A stretch of 64,000 nucleotides of DNA from Immersiella caudata. Its lineage: Eukaryota; Ascomycota; Sordariomycetes; Sordariales; Lasiosphaeriaceae. The notes under the pieces were generated by a model, which saw only the letters and a list, made by a program, of their open reading frames with translations, had not been told where the DNA came from and searched no databases. Location of the stretch: NCBI GenBank assembly GCA_030512335.1, contig JAULSU010000007.1, forward strand, positions 3,224,001 through 3,288,000, written 5' to 3'. Shown one piece after another: positions 20,926-34,600 of this stretch. The translations under genes and the position numbers were made by a program. Every line of letters starts with the position of its first letter. Position 1 is the first letter of the stretch.

Positions 20926-23900
20926 CAGAGCTGTGTTATACACCGGTGAGTCGGCTCGCTGGTCGCGCGGCCGAAATGGGGGGTTCGATGAGCATGTGGG
21001 GTCTTACTGCCAGCCGTGTTAAGGCACGCTGAACCGTCCAGCTTCCCGTAGGCAGTTCACCACGAGGCTGACGGAGCCCCAGCGCAAGGATGGTCGCTGC
21101 GCACCATCCTCGCAGGCGTTTCAACCACGCCATCAGAACCAGCGAAAACACTTCTCACAGCCTGTCACCTCGGCCACTGGGCCGAGCCGCCTCCGAACTG
21201 GTCGCATCTCCAGCAGTCAAAGCGCTGGAAGTGCCGCGCAGAGGATCCCGCTCGGCCGACTTCAACCAAGTCCTCCTCCAAGACGTTGTCTTATCTCGTG
21301 TAACGATGCCGTGTGGAACGAGCGCCAAGCACTGGGAGCGGAACAGCCGCCAAGCAGGACAACAGGAAGCAGGGTGGTAAGACCACGCTGGTTCGATGGT
21401 GGCCAGCTTTTGGTTCAGGAGCGCAAGTAATATCTGACGGAAGTGGTGCGTCCTGCTGCAGTCGTACTTTGTGTCACCAGGCAAGACGAACGTAGCGTGC
21501 ATTCCTAGAAGTCGCCGTGACTGCCGGCATACGATCCCTTCGCTCAACACCGGCGGGCCTTTAAGCTCTAGTCAGCCCTGGGCCGTCGCTGCGGCCGCAG
21601 TTCAGGCCTTCTGAACGCGCCAGAAGCGGGAGGATGGATTCCACTTCTGGGTGTCGAGTCAGCCTGTTTGGGTGAGATGCCGCCGGCACATCTTCAAGGG
21701 AACCACATGGCACTGGCCTTGGCGGCAACACCTCAACACCACCCCCCCTGGCGTGGAGCATGCTGTCCAACATCGCTTGACGGCGACATTTTAGCCTATG
21801 CGAGCAACGTGTTGTGGAGGGTAGGAGTAGAAACATCGAAGAAACCGGTGGGACGTCGCGGCAGGGATAGGTGTGCGAATCTGGGGACGGTTTGCGCAAC
21901 TGTCTGAGTCCAAGACACGGGTGCCATGTACTGCGCGGTACAGTACAAACTCACCACAGAAGCGACAGGAGTCGAATGGTGCAGTTCAGCCTGTGGCAGG
22001 GGTGTGGTGAGTCTCACGACGGACGGGCCGGCACGGTTGAGCTTCTGAATGCTCATGGTGTTGGCAAGCCTATCGGTGCGACGTGAGAGCATGGTACTGA
22101 ATAACCCGGCGTTGGAACTCCCGAGAAGACGTCCCGATCCCGGGCAAGCGGTCCGAAGAGAAGAGTTTGCAGCCCCCAAGGCGAGCGAATTATTATTAGT
22201 CCGATTGCTTGAAAAGAAGCGTTGCACAGGGGACATCAGACGAACCACGGCAGGCGGGCGGGGACGCGTGTCACCGTAGGATCCGCAAACTGTCTGGAAT
22301 GCACGCATTGAGCGAGCGTCCGGACTCTGAAGCTGCGTTCTGGCAACGCTCCGTCTCAATGCCATGACGACGTTGCAGTCAGCATCTGGGCGTGCTTTGC
22401 CAGGACGTGTTCGTCTGCTCGCCTCTATCCGCTGGGGCCCGTGCCAAGGGACCGTTCGAGCGGCGTCATTTGGTCGACGCATCGACGGCAAGAAATCCGA
22501 TGATAAAAGCGAGGAGCGGGGTGGATACCAAAGAGCAACAAGATTGCCCTCCAGGTTTTCTGGATGGTGCGACGACGTCTCCCTGGAGCGGTGGGCGATA
22601 AGAACTTCGGAAGGCTGGACGAAGGATGCGACGCACGGCTGTGGCATGGGAGAATGACGAACCGCTGCGATCGATCTGCGGATCGCTGTCACAAAATGAT
22701 AGAGATGGTTTTCTCACCGGTGGAAGATCTGGCTCGACGCTTGGATCTTCGTCCGGACCCCAATGTTTGAGCGACGCGGGCTGGGAATAGGACGGTCGCG
22801 CAACGGGTGACCGCCGACGATTTCTTGTTTGCTATCTACGCCCTGCGGATCTGTAGTGCACAGGAGGAAGCTCTTCGTCGAACTCCAAAGGGGATTGCCC
22901 ACTGCCGAGCGGGTGGAGAATACCTTCAGCTCGTCGGGCATGAGGTGCAGGTGGCTTCCAGAGCATGCGCGCCATCTGCAGTACAATTAGGAGGGCTCCC
23001 CTCCTCTAAGGATTTGAAACAGCCACCTTGGTTCTGCAGGTCCGGGCAGCATTCCCTCATGGATCCATTTGGAGAGAAACCTGCCACCCTCACTTGCCTG
23101 TGTGGTCGTGATGATGGAGCTTGTCGGAAAGACGATAGAGACGCTGCGGAGAAGCCCTGTGCTCCAACGGTGTTGCAACGGCAGGGACGGTCTGGCGTTC
23201 ACTTCGTCGCGGGAATGCGGTCGCATCACCAGGTTCCGAGTCGGACACTGTGTGGCCGTATTTTCCTCAGGTTTCGGACCACGCTTGGTCAATGTGTCCG
23301 AGGGTAACACGGCAGTCTGGTGTCCTTTGGCGTTCGCTGCGGACGGCCGTGTCTGGTGGACGTCCAGAGAATGCTTAACATGAGGAAAGAGCAACGAAAC
23401 AGCAACAGGTGCAGCAGCTAGCTGCAGCCAGGCGCCCCGCTGTAGTTTCTTCAACCAGGTCAAAACGAACCCCGCCTTGCATGGCCGAATCTGAGGCTGC
23501 AGGTTGCCGTCGGCCCCCTCATTCGCCGTCCCTCTCCCGGCCGAGAAAAAGCAAGGAAACGCAAGTACCCGCTCAATAGTGCTCAATCGCTCCATCTACA
23601 AACATCTAATCCATCGCTCGGCGCCTCCTCAGGCCAGAGCCGCAGACGTCAAGCTCGACAAACCACAACCCTGGACTTGCTGCAATTGCGATTGCCACAC
23701 GCTCACAGCCAAGCCCTCTGCGCATGTCCCCACGGCACATTATCTAGGCAGTGTCGGCACTTGATAAGCTGCTCGGCAATCTCCTCGCCCCACGCCCTGA
23801 GGCGCGACATTGGCCTTATCGTGTGGGTGCCAGATATCACATCTCATCAGCCAGCAAACATCGCGGCTTTGCGATGTGTAAGACACGGTACCAAGCAAGT

Positions 23901-26900
23901 CGCCGAGGGCAACTCCTTGTCATCTGTTTCACAGTGAAGAGGCTGCGGGCTGCGGGCTTCCACAATGACGGAAGCGCAAACACACAAGTTTGACCAGTGA
24001 GAGACTCAAATTTGAGGCACACAACAGCGGCCTTCGAATGAGGTCGGACGCAAGCAGATGATGGCGAGGCTCTTCAATGAGAGGTCGATGCGTGGCACTT
24101 GCAAGATACCACATTCCTCATTGGACCCAGCTATAGCAGTTTTGAACCTGCTTGCACCTAAAGAATTCCGTCTATTTGGTACAGCCTCACCCCTCTCCCG
24201 CCAAAAGTGCATTTTTTGTCCGCCGGGTGGCTTGGCCGGGATTGACAACCGCTCATGGGTGTGACATGGCTCTACCGACATCATGGGAAGAGTACTTCAA
24301 AGTCTGAAAAGCTGAGTTGTGTCACCCCATACCAGTAACCAAACAGCTCTGACAGACGACTTGTCAGCCTGCCAACCCATTGCAACCCAGAAGCGTTGTG
24401 TGACATATCAACAAATCGATCGCCAATTCCACTTGCACCGTTCCTGGCGCTCTGCTAAGGCCTATCAGAGGGAACTTCGGACTTTAGCCGTGTGCTGGAG
24501 GTGGAGAGAATTGACGAGTAACACGGCACCGACACCAAGCAGGATGACTTGGCTCTGCAGTTTCTCCGTACGACGGCATCAAGCATGGGATGACGATGGA
24601 TTACAAACATGGGGCAGCAGGGAAAGATCACAACCAATTGCCTAGACGGGGCCAGGAGTGCTGCTGTCAGATGGCACAACAAGGCGCGGAAAAGCTTCGG
24701 GTTCCGACGTCGTTTCGACCACTGCAAGGCGGTGACCTGAGGGAGGTTGTGAATCTGCAAGCCAGGTTCAACACACAAGTCCCTGCCGACAACTGAAGCG
24801 TCCAGATTGGCTCTTAGCCGGTCACGTCGTGCAGTTCTGCAGCAAGGCATTGCTGTCACTCTCCAAGATCCAATTTGGACACCTCCCCCACCTTCCTTGA
24901 ACGTGATGTACCCTGGAAACGGACGTCGTTCCCTTCGCCGGTCTCAAGTATCGATACGCAGCCTCTCGCACGCCCCTTGACTAGGTAGCCAAATAGCAGC
25001 GCTGTTCACCAGCTCCCGGAGCTGAGATGGTTTTCGTGTGATTACCCATCATCGGCCCGACGGCGGTGGCGGCAGCTGATTCAAGACATTTTGCGGAAGT
25101 GGCCGTTATCGAGCGCCCGTTGGCCGCTTGGCGTGTGACGACCACTGAGACCACAGAGCGCGGGGCGGCGCGGGACGCGGGACGCGGTAGGCGCCAACAA
25201 CCGCGAGATATCTGCGTCGTCCCCCGAGCCGATCGAGATGCAACGTCTCCAGCGACACCGGAAGGGGGATTCCTGCCTCATCATCGCCGATATTGCGTCA
25301 CCGCGCCGTTAGACTCCGGAGCCTGTGTTGTCGTCCTTTTTCGTCGGAGCTGAACTGTGCCCAAGATGCCGACATTTGCGCTAACCCGCCAAGCCGCTTT
25401 ACGATGCCATTGCGACCCGCTTTCGGTGCTGACAATGTCGAGCCCGTAGTCCGCCAGCGCCCTCCCCGGGGTGCGCGCCGCCAAGCACGACCAGCTGAGC
25501 CTGGCATCAACAGCAAAGGCGCAGAGCAATGCAGAGCAACTCTGGGCTCTTCAACACAGCATCAGGCCGTTGCTACCTCACTGACAGCCCAGCCCTGTAA
25601 CACCCTGACTTGGGCGTGATTAAACCTCCAAGCCGGCCGGGTTTGCCGAGCTTGCCATGGATTCGAGACTCCTGTCGCGTCGTTTCTTCTTCCCCCGGCC
25701 CCCCAAACACAAAGCGGTGACTACCTGACCCCTTCACCTGCCCCGGGCCAGCCCAGCCTAGACCGGCGGCAGCCCATCAGACGCCCAACACAGCCAAGTC
25801 GCAGCAGGCAAGCCGTAACTAGCGCAGTCCGCGCAGAGTGACAGCGGTCGAGGCCCGTCGATCCTCGTCCGTTGCTCCCGTCCTCCGCGCGGCAAAAAGA
25901 GGCAAAGAGTGAAATGCACATCCTGCATCCTCAGGCCTTGACAGCCCTTTTGGTTAGCTCGGTCGCCTGTTTTGGCACGGTGTACTGAAAGGTATTAGTT
26001 CCCCCACTGGGACTTGACTCTTTTGTCCAGGATGACAGTGAGCACGAGGCCTGGGGACTGGTCGGTATGCGTCGGTCGCGTTGGATGGGATTGGCTGCCC
26101 CCTGCCCTACCCGGAGGCAGCACCAGCCATCCGCCATCGTCACAAGACCACGATGGGCAATTCTGTAATGGAACATACACAAATAGAGAACGCAAGCGGT
26201 TTAGTCGGTCAAGAGACGGTGAGCTAGCTCGGATGGCCTCTCATGTGCGGACCTTTGTTCATGGGGGGATAAATTGACCAATTATAGGCTTTGAAGAGGC
26301 GACAGGTGTGAGAAAGTCATGTCAGTCCCTCGGGGAGCCGGCGGAAGGTCTCAATGCAACCCCGCTGCAACGGTTCGGGTACGGTAAGGAAGCGTCACCA
26401 ACAAGAGAAGCAGACGGTATGCAATGATATGTCAAGCTTTATTCTAGCAGGTTCGCACCTGTCGATAATAATGCTCATGATAAAAGTACCTCAATGCCGG
26501 AGTGCATCCTTTTTTCGCCCCAGCAGGCCCAGCCAGTGCAGTCTCTTTAGCCGCATTTTCGTCTTGTCGCCCTTCCATTTCTTCTTCGCTGTGGTATCAA
26601 AAAAACGCATCTTTCCTGTTCCTGTTCCGTGCCCCACAAAAAAAAGAGCCTTTATGTGAAACACCCGTTGCAAAAAAAAACAAAAGTGTATATATGTAAC
26701 GGAAGAAAGAGAAAAAAAATCCCAGCAAGCGGTAGAAAACGACCCGACTCCTTCGCCGGGGACCGGTCGTGTACCCCGTGCCCAAGTTCCGCCGTACCCC
26801 GCCCCAAGCGCCCGTGTAATGTGAGAGAAAAGAAAACGCCGAGTCCGCTAGTTCTGCCGTTGGGCAATGATACAATGGAAGAAACAATAATGCAAGATGA

Positions 26901-27695
26901 GGAATGGTAGGTTGGCGAGACGCCGAGGTGGAAGGCGGGGAGTGCGGTGACGGGACGCGGTGCCGTGCATGGCGGATGAGTGGTGGGATGCTGCATCAAG
27001 AGGCGTTGGACTCTGCAACTGCTGATGTCGTTTTTGGACGATGGGGTGAGCGGGGGTGACGAGTATGGTGGGGCGGGGGTTGGATGGGGGGTGCGCCTCT
27101 TGTCGAGGGATTCAGCGCCGGGTCCGCCGCCCACCGGGCACCAACCCAAACTGTTGTGTGTCCCCCGCTCCCTCAAACCGCGCAGCCACGGCTCGGCAGG
27201 CCTTGGTCGTTTCGAGCGCGGCCCTGCAATTGTCGGCCCCCAGGTTTTCGGTCATCGCATTCCCATCCATCCCTGAATCATCGTGTGTATCTTCCTGCTG
27301 CCCACCTGCACTCGGATCCCGCCACCTAGCAGTGGGGGAAGGGCGGCAGAGAAAGGGCTATCGCGGAAAGTCCATGGCGCCAGGCCATTGGAATCGGCAG
27401 GTTCTGTTCTCGTTGGTGTTCTCCTATTCCCATCTCGGGATGAAATCGTTGAAGTGGATGCAAAAGATTCGTTATCATGTCGAGATTGAAGCCAATGAGA
27501 GATGACCCCCACTCGGCTGGCTTTCGGTGTCGCTCCAGGCACGTGTTTGACGCCTGAGGTGTGTCTCGGGCGTTGGGCTTGCCGTGATGCGGTTGAGTCC
27601 GGAGGGCAAGGCGTCCTTCAGCGTTGAACCGGAAGTCGAGTTGTTGGGCTATGTAGATTAAGATGCGGTTGCCGATGTTGTGTGCATCTCTCCAT
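20926..27695. other. Gene-poor region, second part
   Basis: I see no supported gene here. A 298-codon minus-strand frame (21796-22692, GTG start) and several 150-200-codon frames overlap one another and show no motif. Around 26.5-26.75 kb the plus strand has several A-runs (for example near 26638, 26671 and 26712), giving a locally low-complexity patch. The last 300-400 bp before 27696 probably hold the 3' UTR of the small Cys-rich gene. Confidence 0.5.
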
Positions 27696-28198
27696 CTAGC
27701 AAGAGTAGGTCTGCTGCTTGTTGGAGCGCTTGATCATGTTCTCCCACGGGGGGTACGTCTTCGGCTTGCACTCTCCTGTGAGGGAACCAATGTCAGCCCT
27801 TGATCTCGCACAGAGGATGGTGGTGCTCGCAATGGCAAATGAGAGATGGTTGTCCCGCCACGCCCACGGCGGAAACGCAGGCTGTGGCGCTTTCGAGGAC
27901 CAGGGTTGTGGGTGTGGAAGCCGAGTGGGAAAGCGAGAGGCGGGAGTGGGGGAAGTCGGATTCAGGAGGGTTGTGTGAGAGCGCTGATCACATACCGCAA
28001 AGCTCTTCTGCCCTGTACAACGTTGGCGTTAGCATACCCGATGCGTATCAGCAGCAGGCGGATGTGTATTTACCTGTACTCAAAGTGTGTCACGTTGGGC
28101 TGGCACCGCTTGTGGGTCAGAGTGTAGTCCTTGCACCACTTGGATGCGATCCAGCGGAAGTGCCCGCACGAGTATTCCCGTTGAGTGTAGTCGCACAT
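27696..28198 (-). CDS. Small Cys-rich protein with MCDYTQ...CGH motif, three exons including a 17-nt microexon
   Basis: Exons are 28198-28074, 28012-27996 (17 nt) and 27775-27696, giving 73 residues. Junctions have GTAAAT/ACAG and GTATGT/ACAG sites and the frame is kept throughout. The protein starts MCDYTQREYSCGHF, continues through WCKDYTLTHKRC, and after the microexon (RAEELCG) reads ECKPKTYPPWENM, ending in Cys. It has seven cysteines (2, 11, 22, 32, 47, 50 and 73); C11-G-H13 and the C47-x-x-C50 pair suggest zinc binding. There is no signal peptide or membrane segment, so it is probably intracellular. It resembles a family of very small conserved fungal proteins that begin MCDYTQ; their function is not known to me. 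It stands alone in a long gene-poor stretch, which makes its conserved look more striking. Confidence 0.85.
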
Positions 28199-28645
28199 GT
28201 TGTCGAAGGTTTGTTGCGGTTGATGGGGTCGAGAACAGGAGGTTGTCAGTTACTGGCTGAGCTTAGAGGACAATGTCTATTGCGGTTGGTTGAGCTTGAG
28301 TCGATGAACGCCTAACCTCGTGCTTGGTTGTGTGAGCTGTGAGTGGTGGTTGACTTGGTGATGGATGCTGCAGGGCGTGTGAGATCTTGGTAGCAAGCGG
28401 AGAGAACGGTGCAGAGGTGGTGGGAGTGACGTTTATTTAAGCAGACATCGTGGGGAAGAGAGAGCACCCGGACGGTCGAGAGTCGAAGGGAGCTGTCACC
28501 CTCGTGGGAGCCCCAGGAACCCATGCCTGGCCTCATGCACGTTTTCAGAAGCCTTAGGGTCGGGAAATAGCGAGCTAACTACTCGCGTATAGTGCGGTAC
28601 ATGGAGTGCATGTTACCCCTGTCCGGTACTGTACTGCGGAGTACT

Positions 28646-28664
28646 CGAGGTACGGAGTACCTCG
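28646..28664. repeat. Perfect short palindrome in a GTAC-rich cluster
   Basis: The sequence cgaggtac-gga-gtacctcg is an 8-bp perfect inverted repeat around a 3-nt centre. It sits in about 75 bp (28594-28668) that holds seven GTAC tetramers, several in the form GGTAC or GAGTAC. Confidence 0.85.
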
Positions 28665-31600
28665 GTACACCCATCTACCACCAATTCAGCAAGAGGCGGT
28701 TGACATGGTAGGATGGGGGGAGGGGGGTGAAGCCGGGTGTGGGTGTCCAGGAGATTGATTGAGCCGGACCGAGGGTGTGAGACAAGAGGACAGGGATCGT
28801 AGAATTATGGAAGCATTGGAAGGGGACGAAGCGCGTTCCATGCTCGGACGAAGAAGGCCAAAACCCCAGGCGTGATACGACGGGGTCGCACCAGGAACGA
28901 TCAGGACCGGCCTTGCTGCCCTGCGCCGAAAGTCTATCGCTTTGCAAAGATCCACGCAAATGCGGTCGAGATGCCTCGTCCGTCCTAACTCTTTGCCGCT
29001 CAGTGGACACGGCCGCTTAATACTGCCAGTATTATGCAGGAGATCCTAACGCTGCTGACCCAGGCCGACCTGCCGTGACTCGTGGTGCACGGAGGAGCAA
29101 TTCCCGTCCAGCGAAGCGCAGGCCAATCGATCTGGATGGCGAGATATCCTGTCGTTGCACTAGCACTAACTAACGTTAGCAAGCCAACTGCTTTGGGGAA
29201 GCGATGTTGAGATTGGGGCCCCTAGCTCCAGCGCAGCCGCAACGCAACGCTGGGCAATCGCGGCCAACGGGCTCACAGTCAGCATCGTTCAGATGCCCAA
29301 ATTGCCCGCTGGACTGAGGACGACGCAAGTGACAGATAGGTCATCGCAGGACAAACAATTGGATGCGCTCGGAAGAGCACCAACCCGGAAAATTCTCCGT
29401 TTTGCATGTGGGTGAAAAGTCGCCGCTGCCCGATGAGGTGGTCCCCGAATCTCGTGTGGACACCAAGCTCGCGGCAGGGCGGGGTCAGGTTTTGGTGAGG
29501 GGGCCCAGACAGGTGGAAAATGGAGCTGGAAAGAGCAGGAAAACGGTGCGCGCTGGAACGGTGGAGTGACCCCTATTGAGCAATGTACCTGCTACCAGCA
29601 CCTCTTCTCCACAACGCCACAACCCAAACCGCGAACTGCTTACCAGTTGCTCCTGCCCGGTCTCACCTGCCTAGATGCAAAGCCAGGCCCGCCTTTCGCA
29701 ACCTCCCACCATCAACCCTCTCACCTACGCCACCAACGGCTTCGCCCTCTCCTCCCGTCTTCACCGGGGTCGACGTCCCCTCGGTCCCGCCTCAGCGTTC
29801 CAATGGTCCGCTCCGCGGTGTTTTTCGGCTCGTCAACTGTTGGATACATGAGAGACCCGCAATTGCGCTTTCAGCCAAGCCCCGTCCCGGCCCACATCAA
29901 CAGCCAGACTCGCAACACACAGCAGCCGTACAATTACTTACCATGGAGCAGAGGGCCTGGGGTGTGTTGCCATCAGCACATGGCGTTTCTCAACACTGAG
30001 CGTGCCCTCGTCGAGCTAAACACATGTTTTTCGCTCTTGCCGACGACGATGTCTAGACTAGGTACCCATGGCTCGCATGGCATCCGAGTTACGCAATCAA
30101 GAAACAGAGCTCCGAGTATCTGCGAGTCACGCCATTCGTCGTCGCCCAGTGCAATTGCCCGCACCCAATTTGTTTCAACTGCGCTAGAATTAGTGCCTGA
30201 GAGCCCACAAAGATGAGCCGGCCAGCAGCGACTTTGCACCCTCGACAGGACGACAACTGCAACATCGACAGCGCGGGCCCAAAACCCAGCCAGAAACAAT
30301 CTCTGATGGCCAAGCTCGAACCTGCAAGGCCGTTTTGACCTGGCCATGGCCTGTTGGGCCCGCACCGGTGTATGCTCTCCCATCCCGGGTTTGATGCAGT
30401 TGGAGTTGTCCTCGCCACACCAGGAGATTCGACGTGGATCCCCTGCGTTTTGAACTCGTACCATTGCGGAGACAGCGACCAAGGCATGCTTCCAGAAGAC
30501 TGCCACTTCGCGATCCCGCCGAGCCGAGGGCCCTCCCTGTGGACATCCAACATTGCCCTGACGGGGTTCGTCTGAATCGCCCCGTCTGCGGCTCTTCGAT
30601 AACCCACGTCTCCAGCAGCTCCAGGTCGAGAGGCGAGGCCCAGGGCTGTGTGGATTCAAAGAACCACACCCCGAACTCCCGAACTCCATGAAGAGCGAAC
30701 CAAAGCGCTCAGGCCTGCGCTTGCGCTAGAACGCGCCGGTTTCCCAGTCCCAGTTTCACCCCTACGCCAGGACGCTTCAGGTTACGGACTTCTAGTGGGC
30801 TCCCTCTCTAACATTTTGGCGCTCTCCGACCCGGGGTCTTGGTCATGGCCATCTCCAAAAACAGTGGCGCCGCTCACGTCCATGGCGCCTATCACCTTCC
30901 TCTCCTGATAGATCATATCGGGCGCTCTCATCGTCTTCGCCGGAACTCAGCGTCTTGTGATTCGCTTCAGAACCCTGGGGTGGTCGAGGCTCCGTTCAAG
31001 CCACCTGCCCGACGCACTACCGCCACGATTGATCTTCCCACAGTTGCTCGACACGCGGATGAAGCAACCAGGAAGCAGAAGGACGGAGCAGCCCACTATT
31101 CCCGCTGTTCTGTGGATCTCTCCTAAAAAGCCATACAGGAGACGACAATCCGTTCTGAGTAGAGCACAGCCGGATTCACTGCATCTACAGGCCAGTGCCT
31201 GGAGAGCGTTTCTCGCCGCTCTCTTGAGCGTATTGCTTTTTAGCCTGTGAGGGGTAGACGCGGCCGGTGGTCTCCATCATCTCCCTTGCTGTGGGATCAT
31301 CAAGCTGGACAATCCTGCTTGCCCGGAGCACCCTCCGGCGTGAGGTCTTCACAGGGATCTCCGCATCAGTCAACACGATCTTCCTTCGGTCGCAGCCACA
31401 AAACATCAGTTGGGATAAGAGTAACCCCCATGCAACTTCATCTCCGCTTGGGACTGGCTTCCGATCCCATTGTGGAATGTGGTGAACAGTCACCGCAACA
31501 TGAGGCTCGTCACTGTTACCAGCAGCTTGGTTGTCAAGCCCCTGTCCCAAATCCGTGTCCTCGGTGCCCGTAGTGGCGCAGGAAAGGCGCCTGGTTTCAT

Positions 31601-34600
31601 TTCTTCCCAGTTCGAGGCACATAGGCACGACCACCCTCGTTCCACCTGCCTTCAGTTGTCCCTCAGGACACCACCTGCAACATACCGTTACCGTTGGGAG
31701 ATGCCAAAGTGTCGACCACCATGACCGGCCTCCCAGCGCGCGACGCGTCTTTGGTCTTGAAGCATGCGGCTCGTCCTGGACGCTGGGTCGTTCCCAGGGC
31801 CCTGGTCAGTGCTAAACCCTGACAAGGACTACTCCCCGCACGACGCACCTGCTGACTGCAGCACGGATTACACTAGCCATGAACTCGCCCGAAGCGCTCA
31901 GGTGCAGACTACACTAGGCAGCATCCGGTAAAAGCTAAACGTCCTTTTCCTAACGCACAGAAGGCTGGAAGGGTTCAATCTTGAGTTTCAAATCGACGGT
32001 CGACGGTCTGGTGGGTTGGTGCTCCTTTGACCCTCGCGTCGGGTCGTCCATCCCCGATTGATGCAGTGGATGGCGCGATCAGCAAAATGCACAAGGTTGT
32101 GTGGCGTTCATTTCATCAACAACCATGTCGCACCCCATCCCGTAGCGCGATAAGGACTCGGCTAGGTTGGCGCTCCAATAGAGCACCTGCTCTTTTCACT
32201 GCGGCCCCTGTAACAAACGCGGGAGTTCCCCTTTGTTTGGGCGTGCAGAGGTTATTGTCACACGGGTCACGCTCCCAGAGTTCCAGCAATGTCAAGTCCG
32301 TCAGCCACCAGTCAGCAGCACTCCAGAGTAACTACTTTGTACAACCGCCCTTCCAAACTTATGGCACGGTTTGCCCAGCGAGGAGTGGCCAGCCAATCGC
32401 ACGGCACCCCTTACCCAACGCTGCTGCGTCAACAGCTGCGCGCTTCGAGAGGCTGGAATGACCCAGACACGGCCAGAGAATTGAGCAACTCCTTGCGCTG
32501 AGTCGTTGGTCAACCCCATGAAGATAAGCCTGCGGGGCGTCCCGCCACTGGCAGCCCTCAACGGGCGTTTAGGCTTCCACAGAGCGCAGCCGAGAAGGAT
32601 GCCGCCAACAATACGCCACTCGGCAAGAACTGCGCTGGACCTGGCCCATTGCCTTGGGTGAGATACCGTAACTGACGCCTGGACAGACAGGTGAGCAGCC
32701 CGGAAGGGTTGCGCCTCCCATCGTGACCACTGAGCGCTTGAACGCCAAAGTTGCAAAGTGGGGAACAAAGTCCGTCTCCATCTCTCACCATCGACCCAGG
32801 ATGCCTCACAGACATGGCTTCTTGCCAGCCCATCTGCACAGGTCGACAGAAACGTCCCAAGTGGCGCCGACGCCCTGGCGCAAAATCACGCCAACCCAAC
32901 AGCGTAGGCGGCTGTCTGCGAAGTTGCCCTCGGGGAGACCACCTGCCTGCCCCGTTGTACGAATGGCCCCTGTCAAACACCTGGTAGCGCGCCGAGTGGA
33001 CGCTGTCGGTAGGCTGCCGAGGCCGCCTTGTCTTGCGGAGGAATGGTGTGATCAACCCGGCGTTTTAGGGCGTCCCGTCGACGATCCCATTGCCCACTTC
33101 CCCAGAAGACGCCCGAAAACGTCAAGCAGCGTCGCACAACACAGAAGTGCAACGGAAGACGAGCCAGGTGAAGGGCGGGTAACAGCCAGCCGAAAATGAT
33201 GCGGCTCGTGAGCTACTCGCATTGCCGCAACGGGCAGTCGAGTGCTGGTGAAGCCCGGAGGACGACGCTGGCCAAGCATGATCGATTCGCGTCTGCATTA
33301 GCGCTCCCAATCGTCTAAACGGGCCCACATCCGGACGCGCTCCGGGCACGCCTGATTGGATTTCTGGGAACGCGGAGAATGACAGGTCATTTTCTCCACT
33401 TTCCTCAACACCACGACCTTCCACTGGAACCCAGTCGCACACCAGCGGGCCGAATGGATGAGACCCAGCAACGACGAAGCGCGTCCCAGAGCGCCGGGCT
33501 GGGTGGTGAGCCCTGGCAAAAGGAGAGTCAGTCAGGTCAGCTCATCGGTTTGTCGACGGCACCGAGGGCAGCACCAGCACCCAGCCCCGGACCCTGTTGC
33601 CAGAGGTACCATGAGAGGAAGTTACCCGGGGCTGCGGGTGAATGACGAGTCTGGGGCACGAAGGAGCCCAAAGCTAGTAATCCCAATACGGAGCACGCAT
33701 CATGTCCGCGACGCCAAGACGCTCACCGCAAAGAAGTCGACGGGAAAAGAGAGGAGGACGTCTTCAGCGTTGTCTTTCTGCCCGGCGAGTGGTTGCGGTG
33801 CATGCGAGTGCTGCCCTCCTTCACCCGCCCCTGCACCCGCCAGCGGCTGCTGCCCCCTCCCTCGCGACCAGAGGTGGTGTAGGAACGCAGACGAGGTTGA
33901 AGGCAGATGGAGGGTAAGGGTAGCAACGAGGAAAAGGAACTGATAGGACCTGACCCGAAAGCGGGCGGGAGGGCCGAGGCGAACCCCAGAGGTGGGAGGT
34001 TCACGGGAGTTATCCCCTTTGGATGCGCGCTCTCCCGAGGCCATGTCCCGCGTCTCCCATCACCTCCCACCCTTGCCGTGCCACCGGCTCGCGTCACTAT
34101 CGCGTCACGTACAGGCGGCACCGGCCAGAGAGCAACCCTTTTCCTGGCCGCGGATCGAGATGCTCGATGTGGATATGCGAGCCCGGATATGACGATATTG
34201 TTTCATGCGACTCGCTTACGCAGGTCCACAGCAATGCCGCGAGCATGGCCGACGACGGGGAAGGATGGCGAGACGACAAAGCCGAACGGTTGCGCCTCCC
34301 ACGGCTCACAGACGGGCCGTCTCGGCTGTCCCTTTCTCCTAGCGGCCGATGTCAATGGATGGTGGTTCCACCTTCCTTCTCCAAACTGATACCCGGCGCC
34401 GTGTCTTGTTGCGAGCTAGCGCAGGGCCGGGGCAGGAAACTCCGTTGTGACATTGCAGCGTTTCAAATCGACGCGAGCAACAAGCGAAAGCACGTGGGAT
34501 GAAAATCGATCGAGAATTTTCGACCTACATAGCCACCGCAGTCAAGTGTCTTGGCTTCATCCTGTCGGATTCCAAGTCGGCATTTCTCATGAAACGTCGT

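Noticed and set aside
29973..30689. Minus-strand 238-codon frame in the gene-poor region
   Set aside because: No domain, many Trp/Cys/Arg, and overlapping long frames in the other minus frames; looks like chance in GC-rich DNA.
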